Part shown: positions 38,161 to 49,561 of the stretch, piece by piece
Numbering within the stretch: position 1 is the stretch's first letter
Layout: the number at the start of each line of letters is the position of its first letter
Source: Syngnathus acus
Lineage: Eukaryota; Chordata; Actinopteri; Syngnathiformes; Syngnathidae
Direction: 5' to 3'
DNA length: 64,000 nucleotides
Assembly: GCF_901709675.1 (NCBI RefSeq)
Contig: NC_051092.1
Coordinates: forward strand, 8,822,491-8,886,490
Translations under genes and position numbers: made by a program
Notes under the pieces: generated by a model
What the model saw: only the letters and a program-made list of their open reading frames with translations
What the model was told of the DNA's origin: nothing
Database searches by the model: none

Positions 38161-39480
38161 ATAGGAGGGCCAGTCTTATGTTTACATCTGGGAGCAGATG
38201 GCCTATTATTTATGTTTGACGGAGAACGTTACATCGAGATCAAGTTGGTCCGTTTAATGTTAGTAAAAATGGAAACCTCAGTTTTCTTGTTTAAAAGGGG
38301 GCAGTCAAGCTACACACTTGTCAGCACGGTTTTCCATTTATCTGCTGATCCACGTAAAAAAAACTTGAATGTCACATTTATCATTATTTGTTGCATGATA
38401 CTTACCTTTATTGGCGTCTGCTCGTCGTATATTTTAACAATCTCGATTGAAAGAGTTTTTCTCAATAAAACATTATATTTTTATTATTATTTCAAAAGGA
38501 CGTTGCATGAAAATTGTTAGAGCTGAAAGTCTTAACCTGGTTAAGACTCAAAACAGTTCATAAACAGGAAGCAAGCTCGTCAACGTAGTACACATAATAT
38601 CAAATAAAATACCTTTAAAATGCTTTCAACTACAGTACGGTAAGGCTGTTTTAATGCAAATATCATAATAATTCCATTGGAAGAGACATCTTTGATCTAG
38701 CAACAACATCCATTCATCCTATTCATTTTCTAGAGCATATAAAACAGTATGTCATGAAATACTTTCACATACTGGATGAGAGCTGTAAAAAATAGAATGA
38801 ATTATAAGAAAATAAATTCCATCCATCCATTTTCTGTACCGTCCGACACAAGACCGGTTAATTGCCAGCCATAAATGTTGTATGGTAATGTATTGTACAA
38901 AATGAAGATGCTAAGAAGCTCACCAATTTCTTACACATAATAACCTATCCATTCAATATGCTTCATATTTCTGACCATGGCTGTGGTTTTATAACATGAC
39001 TGGAATTTACAAAAATGTTGTTACGACTACCCAAATGAGAGAGAATCTGCAACATGAGGAAGACTCTTGTCCTCATATTTTAATTCAACACCAATATACA
39101 ATCCCATTAAAAATATTCCAGGAGTGACAAGCATGAAATCATTGAAAAGTTCCATATGACCACAAAACGTAGGATAACGTCTTGAAATCTGAAGTTCGGT
39201 GACTAATTTCGGGATTTATTTAATTTACTCTGTGCCGAGAACGAATGTGTGAAGTAAAAGAAACCCAGTTCTGGAGAATTCCAAGTACCGCCTACAGTAT
39301 GACGTGTGCTTAATGATAGCGCCCTCATGTGGTGGAGCCATATCGGAGCAATGGGAAAGAAAGTGCAAAGTGGCGGTGAATGCAAAAATAAAACTTTACT
39401 GTAACTTAATTCACACCCTGCTATGTGTAGAATTAATTAAAAAAAAAAAACTTTTCTTTTCTTAGCGTCTGGATCATGAT
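38161..39480. other. Intergenic DNA between tmem86a and spty2d1
   Basis: Separates the two divergently transcribed genes. The plus-strand 124-codon frame at 38,146-38,520 resembles no known protein. A short CCATCCATT-family fragment sits at 38,819-38,850. Confidence 0.5.
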
Positions 39481-39963
39481 GGCTCTTTCTAACACGGAAG
39501 TGCGTAACACTGAACTATCTCATTTCCGCACTGCCTCAGAGTCCATTGACACATCGGTGTTTCCCGTCGCGAGCATCGACCAAACACCAGTAGCTTATTG
39601 CGTTGAACTATTTATTTTGTATTTCATAATGATTAAATTTGACTGAAGTGCTTCTAGTAGTCGAACGTACGTCGCGTTCACATCCAAGGCTTCTTGTTTC
39701 GCCCTGACATAGGGTTAGCTAACTGCTACTCAATGTTAGCCTAGGCAAGGACGTAAATTAGTTTTGCACCTCACTGTTTGCCCCACAACTATCAAAAAAA
39801 TTGATTCATTTTGCTAATAGGTTTCTCATAAGACATACTGGTGTTTAAGCGCAACGCCAAATCCAGTGTTACAGTTGTGTGAGCTGTCGAAGAACGGTAA
39901 AATCTGTCACACTGCTGGAGTTTTGCTCCTTGAAAAAGACAGCTGACACTATATGTTCCCAAA
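39481..39963 (+). promoter_or_regulatory. Putative spty2d1 promoter and 5' UTR
   Basis: An ETS-type motif CGGAAGTG at 39,495-39,502 and local CpGs precede the first coding exon, as is common for TATA-less housekeeping promoters. Confidence 0.45.
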
Positions 39964-42900
39964 ATGATGGACTTTGACAACGTTCTGTCAATCGCCACCC
40001 AAAACAAGGGCGTCGGCATGATGCAGGTAAGTGAAATGAGCAAATACCTTACCTTTTATTTCGAGAAAAAAGGGGATTCGAGTCCGAGCGCATGGGCACA
40101 CAAATGCCAGCTCATCGTGGGTGTCACCGAGTTTCTCAATGAAGCATCATTTTTAAACTTGCTGCTGTCTTCCACCTCTAGTACGTTTATTGTTGCTCTG
40201 AATGCACCAATTAAAATTGCATTTGCGGTTGTCTCAGTAGCAAAAGTGAAATTGTATAAATTAAGTTCACGTTAAGTACACGTACACATTTTTTTCACGT
40301 GCTCATAGTTCACCACGTTATCACTCATTGTCATACAAGTATGACACTGCGACCAGTCTATGCTTACTTTAGAAACAATAAGACACTCTTTAAACTACAG
40401 ATAGAGTGATGTGTTTTTTTCCCCTGTGGTCAGTGCTATCGATACGAATTATTCATAATCAAGGGGGCCGATAATCGATATTTGAAGCTGATGTTAATTT
40501 TACAGTAAATGGGAAAATATTGGCATCAAATTTCAATAACTATATCCCTTACCTTTATTGAAATGTCTTTAAGCAGGTTTAATGGACAACAGATTTGCAT
40601 TTTTTTTTCAATCCGGTTAAATACAAAAACAATTTCGGGTGCTCCCAGGGTCATCATTGTGTCTTTAAAAGTTGAATAAAAACAAGAACAAGATAATAAC
40701 TCTGAAAAGTTTTCCATACAATAAAACCGTTTTTTTCTGTAAACACTGTAAACTAAAATGTCAAGTTTTCACTTTGTATACAGATTTTGGGAAGTAGAGT
40801 TGTTGTTCACGTAATATTGTGGGGGATTTTGTGTCTATTACATGTACAAAACCATTTATAGGGACGAATAAAATGTGGCACCATTAGTCATGTAGTAGTT
40901 CACATTGCTAACTTTCATTTGACTTCAGCCATCTCAGGGATGAAAGCTTGCTTTGTCTTTTCGGGTCATACGTTGACTAAAGACGATTCTCATCTTATCT
41001 GCTTTTTTTGTCATCCTCTTTTCAATAGAAAAGGTATAGTTTACAAGCTGGTCCCCCTAAAAAGGACCCAAAGTCAAAAGGGGTAAATCCTGCTGCTGTG
41101 CAGGCACTCCTGAGCAAGCGACAACGTGAGGCCAGAGTGAAAGGTAAGAAAGGGAAATTGTTTTGCATCGGTCAAGTGTTTACACAATGATATTTTTACT
41201 CAGCCTCTATTTTTCAGAGAATGAATCAAAGAGACTGAAGGAGGATCTTCTCGCAAAAAGGGTTGAGCTGAAGTCTGATCGTAAAGCAAGAGCCATGGCT
41301 TCTAGGACTAAAGATAATTTCAGGGGTTACGACGGCGTTCCAGTGGTGGATGTTCCAAAGAAGAGAAGGTCAAAGCAGGAAATGGAAGAGGAACAAACAG
41401 AGAGTGAAGGAAAATTTAGAAATTATTGTGTTGACCCAGAGGATGATGAAGATAATTATGAGTATGAACAGACAGATTCTGAGCCCGATCAAGATCCAGA
41501 AGCTCTAAGACCCGGCAAAGATTCAGGTTTAGGCAGAAGCAGTAGAACCTCTCCTAAAAAATCTAGTGGTGCTCCCAAGTCTGCTCCACCCCGCATGAAC
41601 TTTGCAGACTTGCTGAAATTGGCAGAGAAGAAGCAGCATGAGCCGGTGGAGGTAAAGGGAAAGGTGGTAGTGAAGGAAGAAAGGCTGCGCACAGCTGAAG
41701 AGTTAAAGGAGCTAGAGATGGAGCGCAGAGCCAAGAGCCGCGGCAAAGACTCGAAGACAAACAGAGAACACAAGCCTCAGTCTAGTACTCTACGGAAAAA
41801 TGTGCCTGATAAAGAGCCAAAAAATTGTAAACCACAAAAGAGTTTATCGGGAAAACCAGATCAGTCCAATGGGATAACGAAAAAATCTGTCGCAACACCT
41901 TCAAAGGTCAGCGCTGGTGAAAGAGAAAGAGACAGACCCAAGATTCAAAATCCTTCAAAAGCTACTTCCTGTCAGGTTTCAGCCAAACAGGGGGGGCCTA
42001 AGCCCTCATCTAGTCATGCATCCGTCATTTCAAGTGACCTTCGAATAAAAAAGAATAGCACTTTATCTGTTCAAGGACGACCTTCAGGCATGCCTCCGTC
42101 CAAGCCTCATGCTCTGTCTGGCAGAGATCTCAAGCCTTCAAATAGTAACCCACCAAAAAACAGACCTACACAAGGTAGCTCACTAAAGCAGGAGCGCCCA
42201 GTTTTAGGAAAGGGAGAACCACCAAGATTTGCAAGCAAACCTGCAGAGAAATCAAGTGGCCATTCGATGGTCAGACCCTCCTCCAGTGGGCGCCCGAAAG
42301 AAGGGAATCAACTTCAGTCAAAGCCAGGGGGCACATTGCAGCCAAAGGCTTTTGCTAGTGGCTTACAAGGTCACCCCGCAGGTAGGGGAGGCCGGCCACC
42401 GGGTTTCGGACAGGGTCGAAACTCTGTCGGAGGGCCAGGGATCGGGGCGGGTCGAGCACCTAGCGGAGGACCGCTTGTCAACAGGCAACCCTCAGGCAAC
42501 TCTGGATCGGGACCCGGGAGACCCAAGTGTACTGTAGTGTCTGAGACCATCTCATCCAAAAATGTCTGCGGAGCCAGACCTGGAGTTCCTCCTCGGCCAG
42601 GGATACCACAAAGACCTGGCATGGCCCCAAGACCAGGAGGTCCACCCAGACCTCTGAACAGACCACCAGGTACAATATAATACGATACAATACAATTACT
42701 CCCATGGTTTAATGTTTTATATCATAGTAATGTTAAGTGAAGTTGTTAACAATGTGAAGATGGGCATATTTCAAATATGGAAGGGGGGGTTATATTGGGT
42801 GTTTAGTTTTAATCGATTGATCGTTCTGTCTCTACATGTAAGAAAGGGTGAGCTTTGAATTACGGAAGTAATTAAAATTAACTCGTGTAATAATTGTATC

Positions 42901-43502
42901 GTCAATTGGATGCAGTTACTTTGTTGTCCACGACTTTGCATTTCTAGTTAGAGCAAGTGAGTACTGCTTTGTTATACCATCCATACTATTTCCTTTATGT
43001 AATATGTAGCTACAACACTACCACCCATCACCATTGCATACAAAAGAAAATATGAGGAGGAAGACGACTATGATTCCGAAATGGATGACTTCATCGATGA
43101 TGGCGGTGATGAGCAGGCAGAGGTTTCCAAACACATTAAGGAAATCTTTGGTTATGACCGAAACAAGTAAGCGTACATGCGTCTGTCTTTTACTATCACG
43201 TCAATGATTGTGTGATTTATTTATTTATTTTACTATCCCATATACAGATACAAAAACGAAAGTGATTATGCCCTCAAATTTATGGAGAGCAGCTGGCGAG
43301 ATCTGCAGAAAGAAGAAGCCAGGAGGTAACTTAATTGTACATTTCTTACCAGGTATTTTGCGCCCCTTTACTAACTGTCTTTTTTTTTTTTCTTCTTGCC
43401 TATCGTAGTCTGAAATTGGCTGTTCAAGAGGATATGGAGGAGGAAAAAAAAGAGCAAGAGGAGATGAAAAGGATGAATGCCAAGAGGAAAAAAATGAACT
43501 GA
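39964..43502 (+). CDS. spty2d1: SPT2 chromatin protein (SPTY2D1), histone H3/H4 chaperone
   Basis: Six coding exons: 39,964-40,026; 41,029-41,143; 41,218-42,669; 43,010-43,166; 43,248-43,325; 43,409-43,502, all at GT-AG sites and in continuous frame, giving 652 aa (human 685 from memory). The N-terminal part contains KRYSLQAGPPKKDPKSKG and ARAMASRTKDNFRGYDG, as in human. The middle is a long Ser/Lys then Gly/Pro/Arg-rich, probably disordered region, almost all in exon 3. The C-terminus is the SPT2 domain (about residues 540-652) with DSEMDDFIDD, HIKEIFGYDRNKYKNESDYA and a Lys/Glu helix. In the family this domain binds the H3-H4 tetramer during transcription in the nucleus. Two adjacent ATGs open the frame. 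The second (39,967) has G at +4 and matches the usual MDF start, so 651 aa is likely. Confidence 0.96.
40027..41028 (+). other. spty2d1 intron 1
   Basis: A 1.0-kb phase-0 intron starting GTAAGT and ending CAATAG. The first-exon frame continues open into it to 40,275 but is not conserved beyond the splice site. Confidence 0.85.
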
Positions 43503-44880
43503 AGTACTAAAAATTGTTGTAATGGAAAAGAAAGACTCCATTTGCCTGGCCAGCAATAGGGCAACATCTTTGATGTCATTTCATGGAAAGCACAGTGGCA
43601 CGCACATGAATTTTATTGGACCCTTGTTTGTTATTTTCACTTTCTCCCATTGTTTTCACAATCATTGAAAGAAGTGATACATGACATGACATTGACAATA
43701 GAGGGACCTCGGAGGACACAGATTTTGCGTGAACTCAATCAAGAAATAACTTTTAAAAATCAAATATGCACAATTCATCCCTACGCTAAATGCAAGTGAC
43801 ATTTTCCCTTCTTTCTCCCCATTATTTATTTCCTTCCGTTAAAAGCAAGAGTCCCATTTTCAAAAGCAAATTCAGTTTAAAAAGTAAGAAGAAGAGTGTT
43901 TTTGTTGGAAGCAGGCATACAGTGCCAGTGAGATATATTTTTGGATAGCTGTACCATATTTCACATGAATTTGGATTGTAAATACATAAAAAATGTGTAA
44001 TTTTGTTTCTTTCTAAAATATTTTGAAACAGCTCTGCCTCAAAGTGTTGTCTTCTCAGAATTTGCTGTGCAATGACAGTGGACTAGTGATAAGCATGTCA
44101 GAGTCCAGAAAAGTTCAGAGTTTTGAATATCTGAATTTGCATGCTCTCATTGCTCTCCATTTGTTTGCTTTAGATTTTCTCAGTGAACTTTGACTTCCTA
44201 CATCCAAAATTCTTCCACAAATTTTTGTACACATTATTGATGGACTATTCACTTTTTTCAATTTTTGTTTAAATTTCACATAGCAGAAAAACAACCGTTT
44301 CTTCTGACATTCCAAAAATATACATACTGGGTTAATTTAAACACTCCAAAATTGTCCATATCTGTGAATGTTAGTCTCAGTGGTAGTTTGAATATGTGTT
44401 GTGTTATTGACTGCATGGTTATCAGTTGCTGAGTCTGAGCCTGTCAACTGGGATAGCCTCCATCTCACCCTGGACCCTAAAAAAATTCAAATGCCGTAAA
44501 GATACATGAGTGGTATGCAGAATTTGATTTGAGAAAATGGAAATTGTCATGACAGCAATAATAATAATAATGGCTTAAATATTTTTTTTCAGAAAACATG
44601 AAAACAATCAAATACTGGTTACAGGTATACATTGTTAATTTAATAGTTCAGGGGCAGTATTGAATGATCTGTTTAACTAAGGATGTAGTCTCTCCCCCCC
44701 CCCCCCCCGCCCCCCCATAAAAAAAAAAGACTTATTAATTTATTATTATTCCGAGGTTGACAATGTGCAAGCTTACTAACTCAGCACAACTCCAGAGCCC
44801 AATAATAGCCCCAAACCATATTCTTGTTTTGCCGGTACAAAGCTATATATATATAAAAAAAAAAAAAACTTTTATTCCTC
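43503..44880 (+). other. spty2d1 3' flank and intergenic spacer to uevld
   Basis: Contains the 3' UTR of spty2d1, though I see no perfect AATAAA. A reverse-orientation repeat fragment lies near 44,425-44,490 and a C-rich homopolymer tract at 44,691-44,728. Confidence 0.5.
44691..44728. repeat. C homopolymer followed by A homopolymer
   Basis: A C-run interrupted once by G, followed closely by an A-run. Length is likely polymorphic or uncertain in assembly. Confidence 0.85.
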
Positions 44881-45012
44881 TCGAGCCACCGTAGCCGATT
44901 CCAAAGGGGCGGAGCTTGATATTACCTAGCTACTCGGGAAAGTTTGCGGAAGTTTTGCGCATTCAGGAAGAAGGATCCGAGGTTGATCGCTCCTAACTTT
45001 AGCGTTCCATAG
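44881..45012 (+). promoter_or_regulatory. Putative uevld promoter and 5' UTR
   Basis: A GC box (GGGGCGG, 44,906-44,912) lies about 100 bp upstream of the uevld start codon. No TATA box is seen at a plausible distance. Confidence 0.45.
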
Positions 45013-48000
45013 ATGGACCTCCGGTCGGAGACAATACAGCGGGTCATAGCCAAGGTGAGTTAAAGACACTCCAAAATATGGAACGTTGGTATTCAAACAA
45101 ACAACGAGCATGGATGTAAATTGCCGGCCGGCAAACAGCGTGATAGCACAAGCTGGCCGCTGTCAAGTGTCAACAACTGGCTCGACCAGTTCCGTGACTC
45201 CTAAATTAACACGGAAGTGTTGAATTATTTTGACACTGAATGTATTTGACTATTTATTCTTCATTAGATCCGCAAGAGAATTAATACATGATTCGCCCAA
45301 CATTCACTTTAATGCTGAAGTCCGTAAGTTCGTTGGCAAATGCCAACTTGGCCAGAGCACTAGGTTACTAATAATTTCCACATGCTAGTTAAGCTTTTTA
45401 GTGAAAGATTATATTTGACATAGAGAAAAGTAGCTACACTGCAATCATCGTAACATACAATATTTATTCATATAGAGAGTTTTACAGAACATATACAAAA
45501 AGAGAGATTCAAACTCATTTCCCCGATGGATCACAGACGTCATTATCACAGCGTTCGTGACGTCACGCATGTCTGCTACAGGGAAGTTTGAAAAGACAGC
45601 TGTGCCGTCCATTGATGCGAAACAGAAGATGAAAAGATACATATATTGGAACTTTAATTGTGCTTTGGCTTGTATAGCACTCCCACTTTGGTCTTGCTCG
45701 GCATGGGTGTCAAACTCCAGTTCTCGGGGGGGCGGCATTCCGACAAGTTTTCGAAGTTTCCTGCGTTTAACACCTGATTCAATTCATCAGGATCATTATC
45801 AGGCTCTTGCAGAACGAGAGGATTAACTGATTCTTTGAATCGGGTGTGTTTAACGGGGAAAACCTCAAGTACATGCAGGAATGAGGCCCCCCGAGTACTG
45901 GAGTTTGACACCAGTGTGCTGGAGGAATCCTGCAACAGCACTAGAATAAACAAGATTTAATCTGATATACCAGTGAGAGATAATTTAACATAACATGAAT
46001 CATAGAAATCGAACTGAATAAAGGAGCTGTCCGTCCATCTGAACGTCTGTCTAATTTTAGTACAAGTTCCACGATGTTGCTCTTGAGGAGTTGGACAACA
46101 TTGAGAACGCCTTCCCTGGGATGATCCCTTCTGTAGGCAGATATAGTGAGTTTTTGTGCATGTTCGCAATTATGTCTCACACAGATAGACACGCGGTGAT
46201 CACAATATCTTGCTAACTTCTGTTATAAATTGTAGCGTTCAATGATGGCTCCCAGAAAGAGCTCCTCAAATTGAACGGCAACCTTCCAGTCAAGTATGAA
46301 GGTAAGATTTACATCTGGGAGCATCTTTTCGAGTGTCTTGTGATGAAGCACACCGATTTATATCTGTTACTCTCAAAGGACGCTCCTACAACTTCCCCAT
46401 CCAGCTGTGGCTGATAGACTCCTTCCCGGTCACGCCTCCCATTTGCCTCCTCAGGCCCACGCCGGACATGATAATCAGGGAGGGCAAACACGTGGATGCC
46501 CGAGGACGCATCTATTTACCTATTTTGCACAACTGGGATCACGTATGTTCTTCTTCTTGTCTGTAAATGTTGAATGTCACCTGCTTTCATGAGTTGTCCT
46601 CCAATTGCAGCCCAAGTCATCAGTGGTGGCTCTTCTGGAGGAGATGATTTGCAAGTTTCAAGAAGCTCCTCCGCTGGCCTCTTCCGTCCCAGGAGAGAAA
46701 AATCCCCAGGAGCTCTTGGCGTTTGTTAATAATCTCCGGATCAATGATAGTACGTCATTTGAACTGCTCCACTTGTGCTAACCCTCCTCCCATTCACCAA
46801 CCTTTACCTTTTTAAATTTCAGGTACCGTCAGACACCATGATCAGCCGAGTACGTCATTTGAACTGCTCCACTTGTGCTAACCCCCCTCCCATTCACCAA
46901 CCTTTACCTTTTTAAATTTCAGGTCCCGTCAGACACCATGATCAGCCGGTCCACAAAGTCTCTGTTGTCGGAGGAGGGGATTTAGGAATGGCTGCAGTGA
47001 TGAGCATTTTGGCCAAGGTTTGTATCTTTCAGAGATGGAAGGCATTATTGTTTGAGTTATTGCATTGGCTCTCTGAACGCACCCACAAACGCGGGTAGCA
47101 CTTTGTTGAGTTGTATCCAAAAGGAACAGGCCAATATGTCCCTTGATGTGCTGTTTGTAAATGAATGAATGAATGAATAAATAATAAAACCTTTACGTTA
47201 TTTCTGGGGACTTTCCATAGGGAGCAGTGCCATGTATTTATGATTCTCAATGGCACAATGGCTATTCTCAGTCCGCAATTAGCTCAGAGCCAATGATTTA
47301 TGGTGAGATATGGTCATGATATCAAACCGACATTTAGGATTTTTGCGTAGTTCACAGCCTGTTGTGTATTTGAAATTATTCTAAGCCTTGCGTAGAAAAT
47401 GAATCCCTTTTTTCTGTCCTCAGTGTAAAGTAGACAAGGTCGTCTTCATTGACGTTGCCGAGAGTTCCACCAAGGGGGGCAGCACAGATCTGGAGATATT
47501 CAAGCTGCCAAAGATCGAGGTGTCCAAAGGTACACTATGTAGTTCACAAAATGTACATACACTAAACCGTTATTTAATTATGGCCATTGAGCATATACAG
47601 TCAAGGGTCCTACAATCCTTGAACTTAAATAATACTCTTGACAGTTTTTCTTGTTACCTCATCTACAAATGATCTGACCCTTCTCTGTTTGCGAAAATCA
47701 ATTTGACCCTTGAGCAAAAACTAGCCCTTCATTAAACCGTTTGGTTAGATTCCATTTACACTGAGGAATTGTGCTGGCGAGGAATTCCCCACATTCTTCA
47801 GCCGCTCGGTGCTTTCCCTCGATGACACAGTAACTGGTTTTGACATTTTGACTCTGCTCTTGTCAGATTTGTCTGCCTCCAGGGGCTCCAGGGTCATCGT
47901 GGTGACCGCCAACGCATGGAGTGGCGAGCAGTCGTATGTAAGCGTGGTCCAGACCAATGTCGACTTGTTCAGAGGGATCATTCCAACATTGGCGCAGCTC

Positions 48001-49561
48001 AACCCCAGCGCTGTCATGATCATCGCTTCTCAGCCAGGTACTGACTGACAAAGGTATTGGGACATTAGGAAATTATTACACCAAGCGCTGTTGAGCTTGA
48101 AAGTTCAGTACAGGCGAGTTTGTGTGCTTGAAGTTTGTAATTGTTGCACTAGAGTGCCTGTTTTAGTTTAGCGCAACAGTCCTCGATGAGAGTGAGGTCA
48201 GGTTCTTCCACAGCAAATATGTCTTGCCCAGGTTTTTGCACTAGTCTCAAACATACACAAAAATGTAATTAAACAAAAACTAAACTAAGGCTCTAATTGA
48301 CTAAGTGAAGAGCTGTCTAAAAACTTTGTATGTGTCTTTCGGCCTTGTCTCCAGTGGACGTGATGACCCACGTTGCATGGAGGCAGAGCGGGCTGCCACC
48401 AACGCAAGTCATCGGGGCGGGCTGTAATCTGGACTCTGAGCGTCTTAGTTACATTCTGAATATTTCCTTAAACGCTCACAAACAGGCCTGGGTCATTGGA
48501 GAGCATTCGGACAACAAAGGTAATTGTGAAACGCTCAGTGAGCTGTTTCCCAGCTGTGCTGCTCGTTTTGGACTGCTTCCCATTGACACTAACTTGTCAG
48601 CACTTTGTCACACAGTCCCTGTGATGAGTAACAATGAGCCGGGCTCCAAAAAGTTGCTGGAAATCACAGGATTGGACGCCACCAAACCACTGCTCGGCAG
48701 GTAAGGTCATCAGTTATGAATTCAATTTCAGCGCGGGATTTAATCGCTTCTGAATAGAGGTTGATAGCTGACATGATGTGTCCCTGCAGAGCCTTTGATA
48801 TCATGAAGAATCAAGGTCAGCGCTCATGGTCTGTTGGTTTATCTGTTGCTGACATCACAAACAGCATCCTGACGGATAGGAAGAAAGTCCACTCCATCAC
48901 CACTCTTGCCCAGGTGACACATGCATGATGCACTGTATGCATGATCATTAAGGGTATCAATATATTCATATTAGGTTAGCTTAGCGAGTGGCAATGCAAG
49001 ATGGCCACCGGTGGCTTGACTTCTCCTGATGGCGAGTAAGATGCATGCATTATGGTTATTATTCATTCATACCTACGTCCGTCCTGTATAATCTTATGAT
49101 TAAGTTGAACACAATCACAGATAGTATTTTTTTTTTTTTTGTCAAACCTGATAACTTCATGCAACACACCCGATGATCTCTGCCAGCAAACTGCTATTGT
49201 GAAATACCCCCTCCCCCCTTTTCTGGATGTGGCCCTCAATGGAAAACGTTTGAACATCCCAGACCTAGAGGAACAATGTTGACATCTGAATTCCTATGCA
49301 TTAAATGCAAATACAAATAGTGTTTTATAATTAGGCACACAATTTGTGTTCTTTGGAAGTCAGTGTTCAAAGGGCTCATGTGCACTGTTCGTCTAGGGCT
49401 GGAGCGGAATAGGGGCAGAGGTATTTCTCAGCTTGCCGTGCCTCTTGGGGTCAAGCGGGTCCATGCGTCTGGCTGGTGTCTCACTGGGGAAGGAGGAAGA
49501 TTCTAAGCTGAAGGAAAGCATCAAATCACTCACTAATCTCATGAGTCAGTTGAGGATATGA
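45013..49561 (+). CDS. uevld: UEVLD: ubiquitin E2 variant fused to lactate/malate dehydrogenase domain
   Basis: Twelve coding exons: 45,013-45,054; 46,061-46,145; 46,236-46,301; 46,379-46,542; 46,611-46,749; 46,923-47,017; 47,424-47,529; 47,867-48,037; 48,355-48,519; 48,616-48,700; 48,790-48,913; 49,397-49,561. Frame is continuous and gives 468 aa (human 471 from memory). Residues about 1-150 form a TSG101-like UEV domain. The E2 catalytic Cys is replaced by Tyr110 in GRIYLPILHNW, so it cannot charge ubiquitin. Residues about 176-468 form an LDH/MDH-like domain with Rossmann loop VVGGGDLG (181-187), CNLDSER with D316 and R319, and GEHSD with H340. No enzymatic substrate is established. A tandem duplication at the intron 5/exon 6 border adds an optional 27-nt exon (46,823-46,849). 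Followed convergently by the usp6nl-like gene. Confidence 0.95.
45055..46060 (+). other. uevld intron 1
   Basis: A 1.0-kb phase-0 intron starting GTGAGT and ending TTTTAG. It contains the hAT-like element at 45,705-45,912. Confidence 0.85.
45705..45912. mobile_element. hAT-like MITE in uevld intron 1
   Basis: It starts GGGTGTCAAACTCCAGTTCTCG and ends CGAGTACTGGAGTTTGACACC, inverted termini of about 25 bp with few mismatches. Internal pieces (CACCTGATTCAA, TCGGGTGTGTTTAACGGGGA) match a frequent fish non-autonomous hAT-like repeat. The 8-bp target duplication is not clean (TGCTCGG versus TGCTGGA just outside), so the copy is not recent. Confidence 0.7.
46749..46948 (+). repeat. 100-bp tandem duplication across uevld intron 5 and exon 6 start
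   Basis: Two copies, 46,749-46,848 and 46,849-46,948, differ at only two positions (T46785 versus C46885; A46825 versus C46925). Each unit contains a splice donor (A|GTACGT), a complete 73-nt intron, the acceptor TTTCAG and 26 nt of exon 6. The first copy therefore defines a 27-nt, phase-preserving candidate exon at 46,823-46,849. Only one copy is needed for a normal UEVLD protein. Confidence 0.95.

Noticed and set aside
38146-38520. 124-codon plus-strand frame with hydrophobic stretches next to the tmem86a promoter.
   Set aside because: No recognisable homology. It probably overlaps the divergent promoter region. The hydrophobic part follows from T-rich sequence.
46850-46922. Frameshift or pseudogene signal in uevld at the duplicated segment.
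   Set aside because: Splicing from donor 46,750 to acceptor 46,923 gives the normal protein, and including the 27-nt exon keeps the frame, so the gene is not broken.
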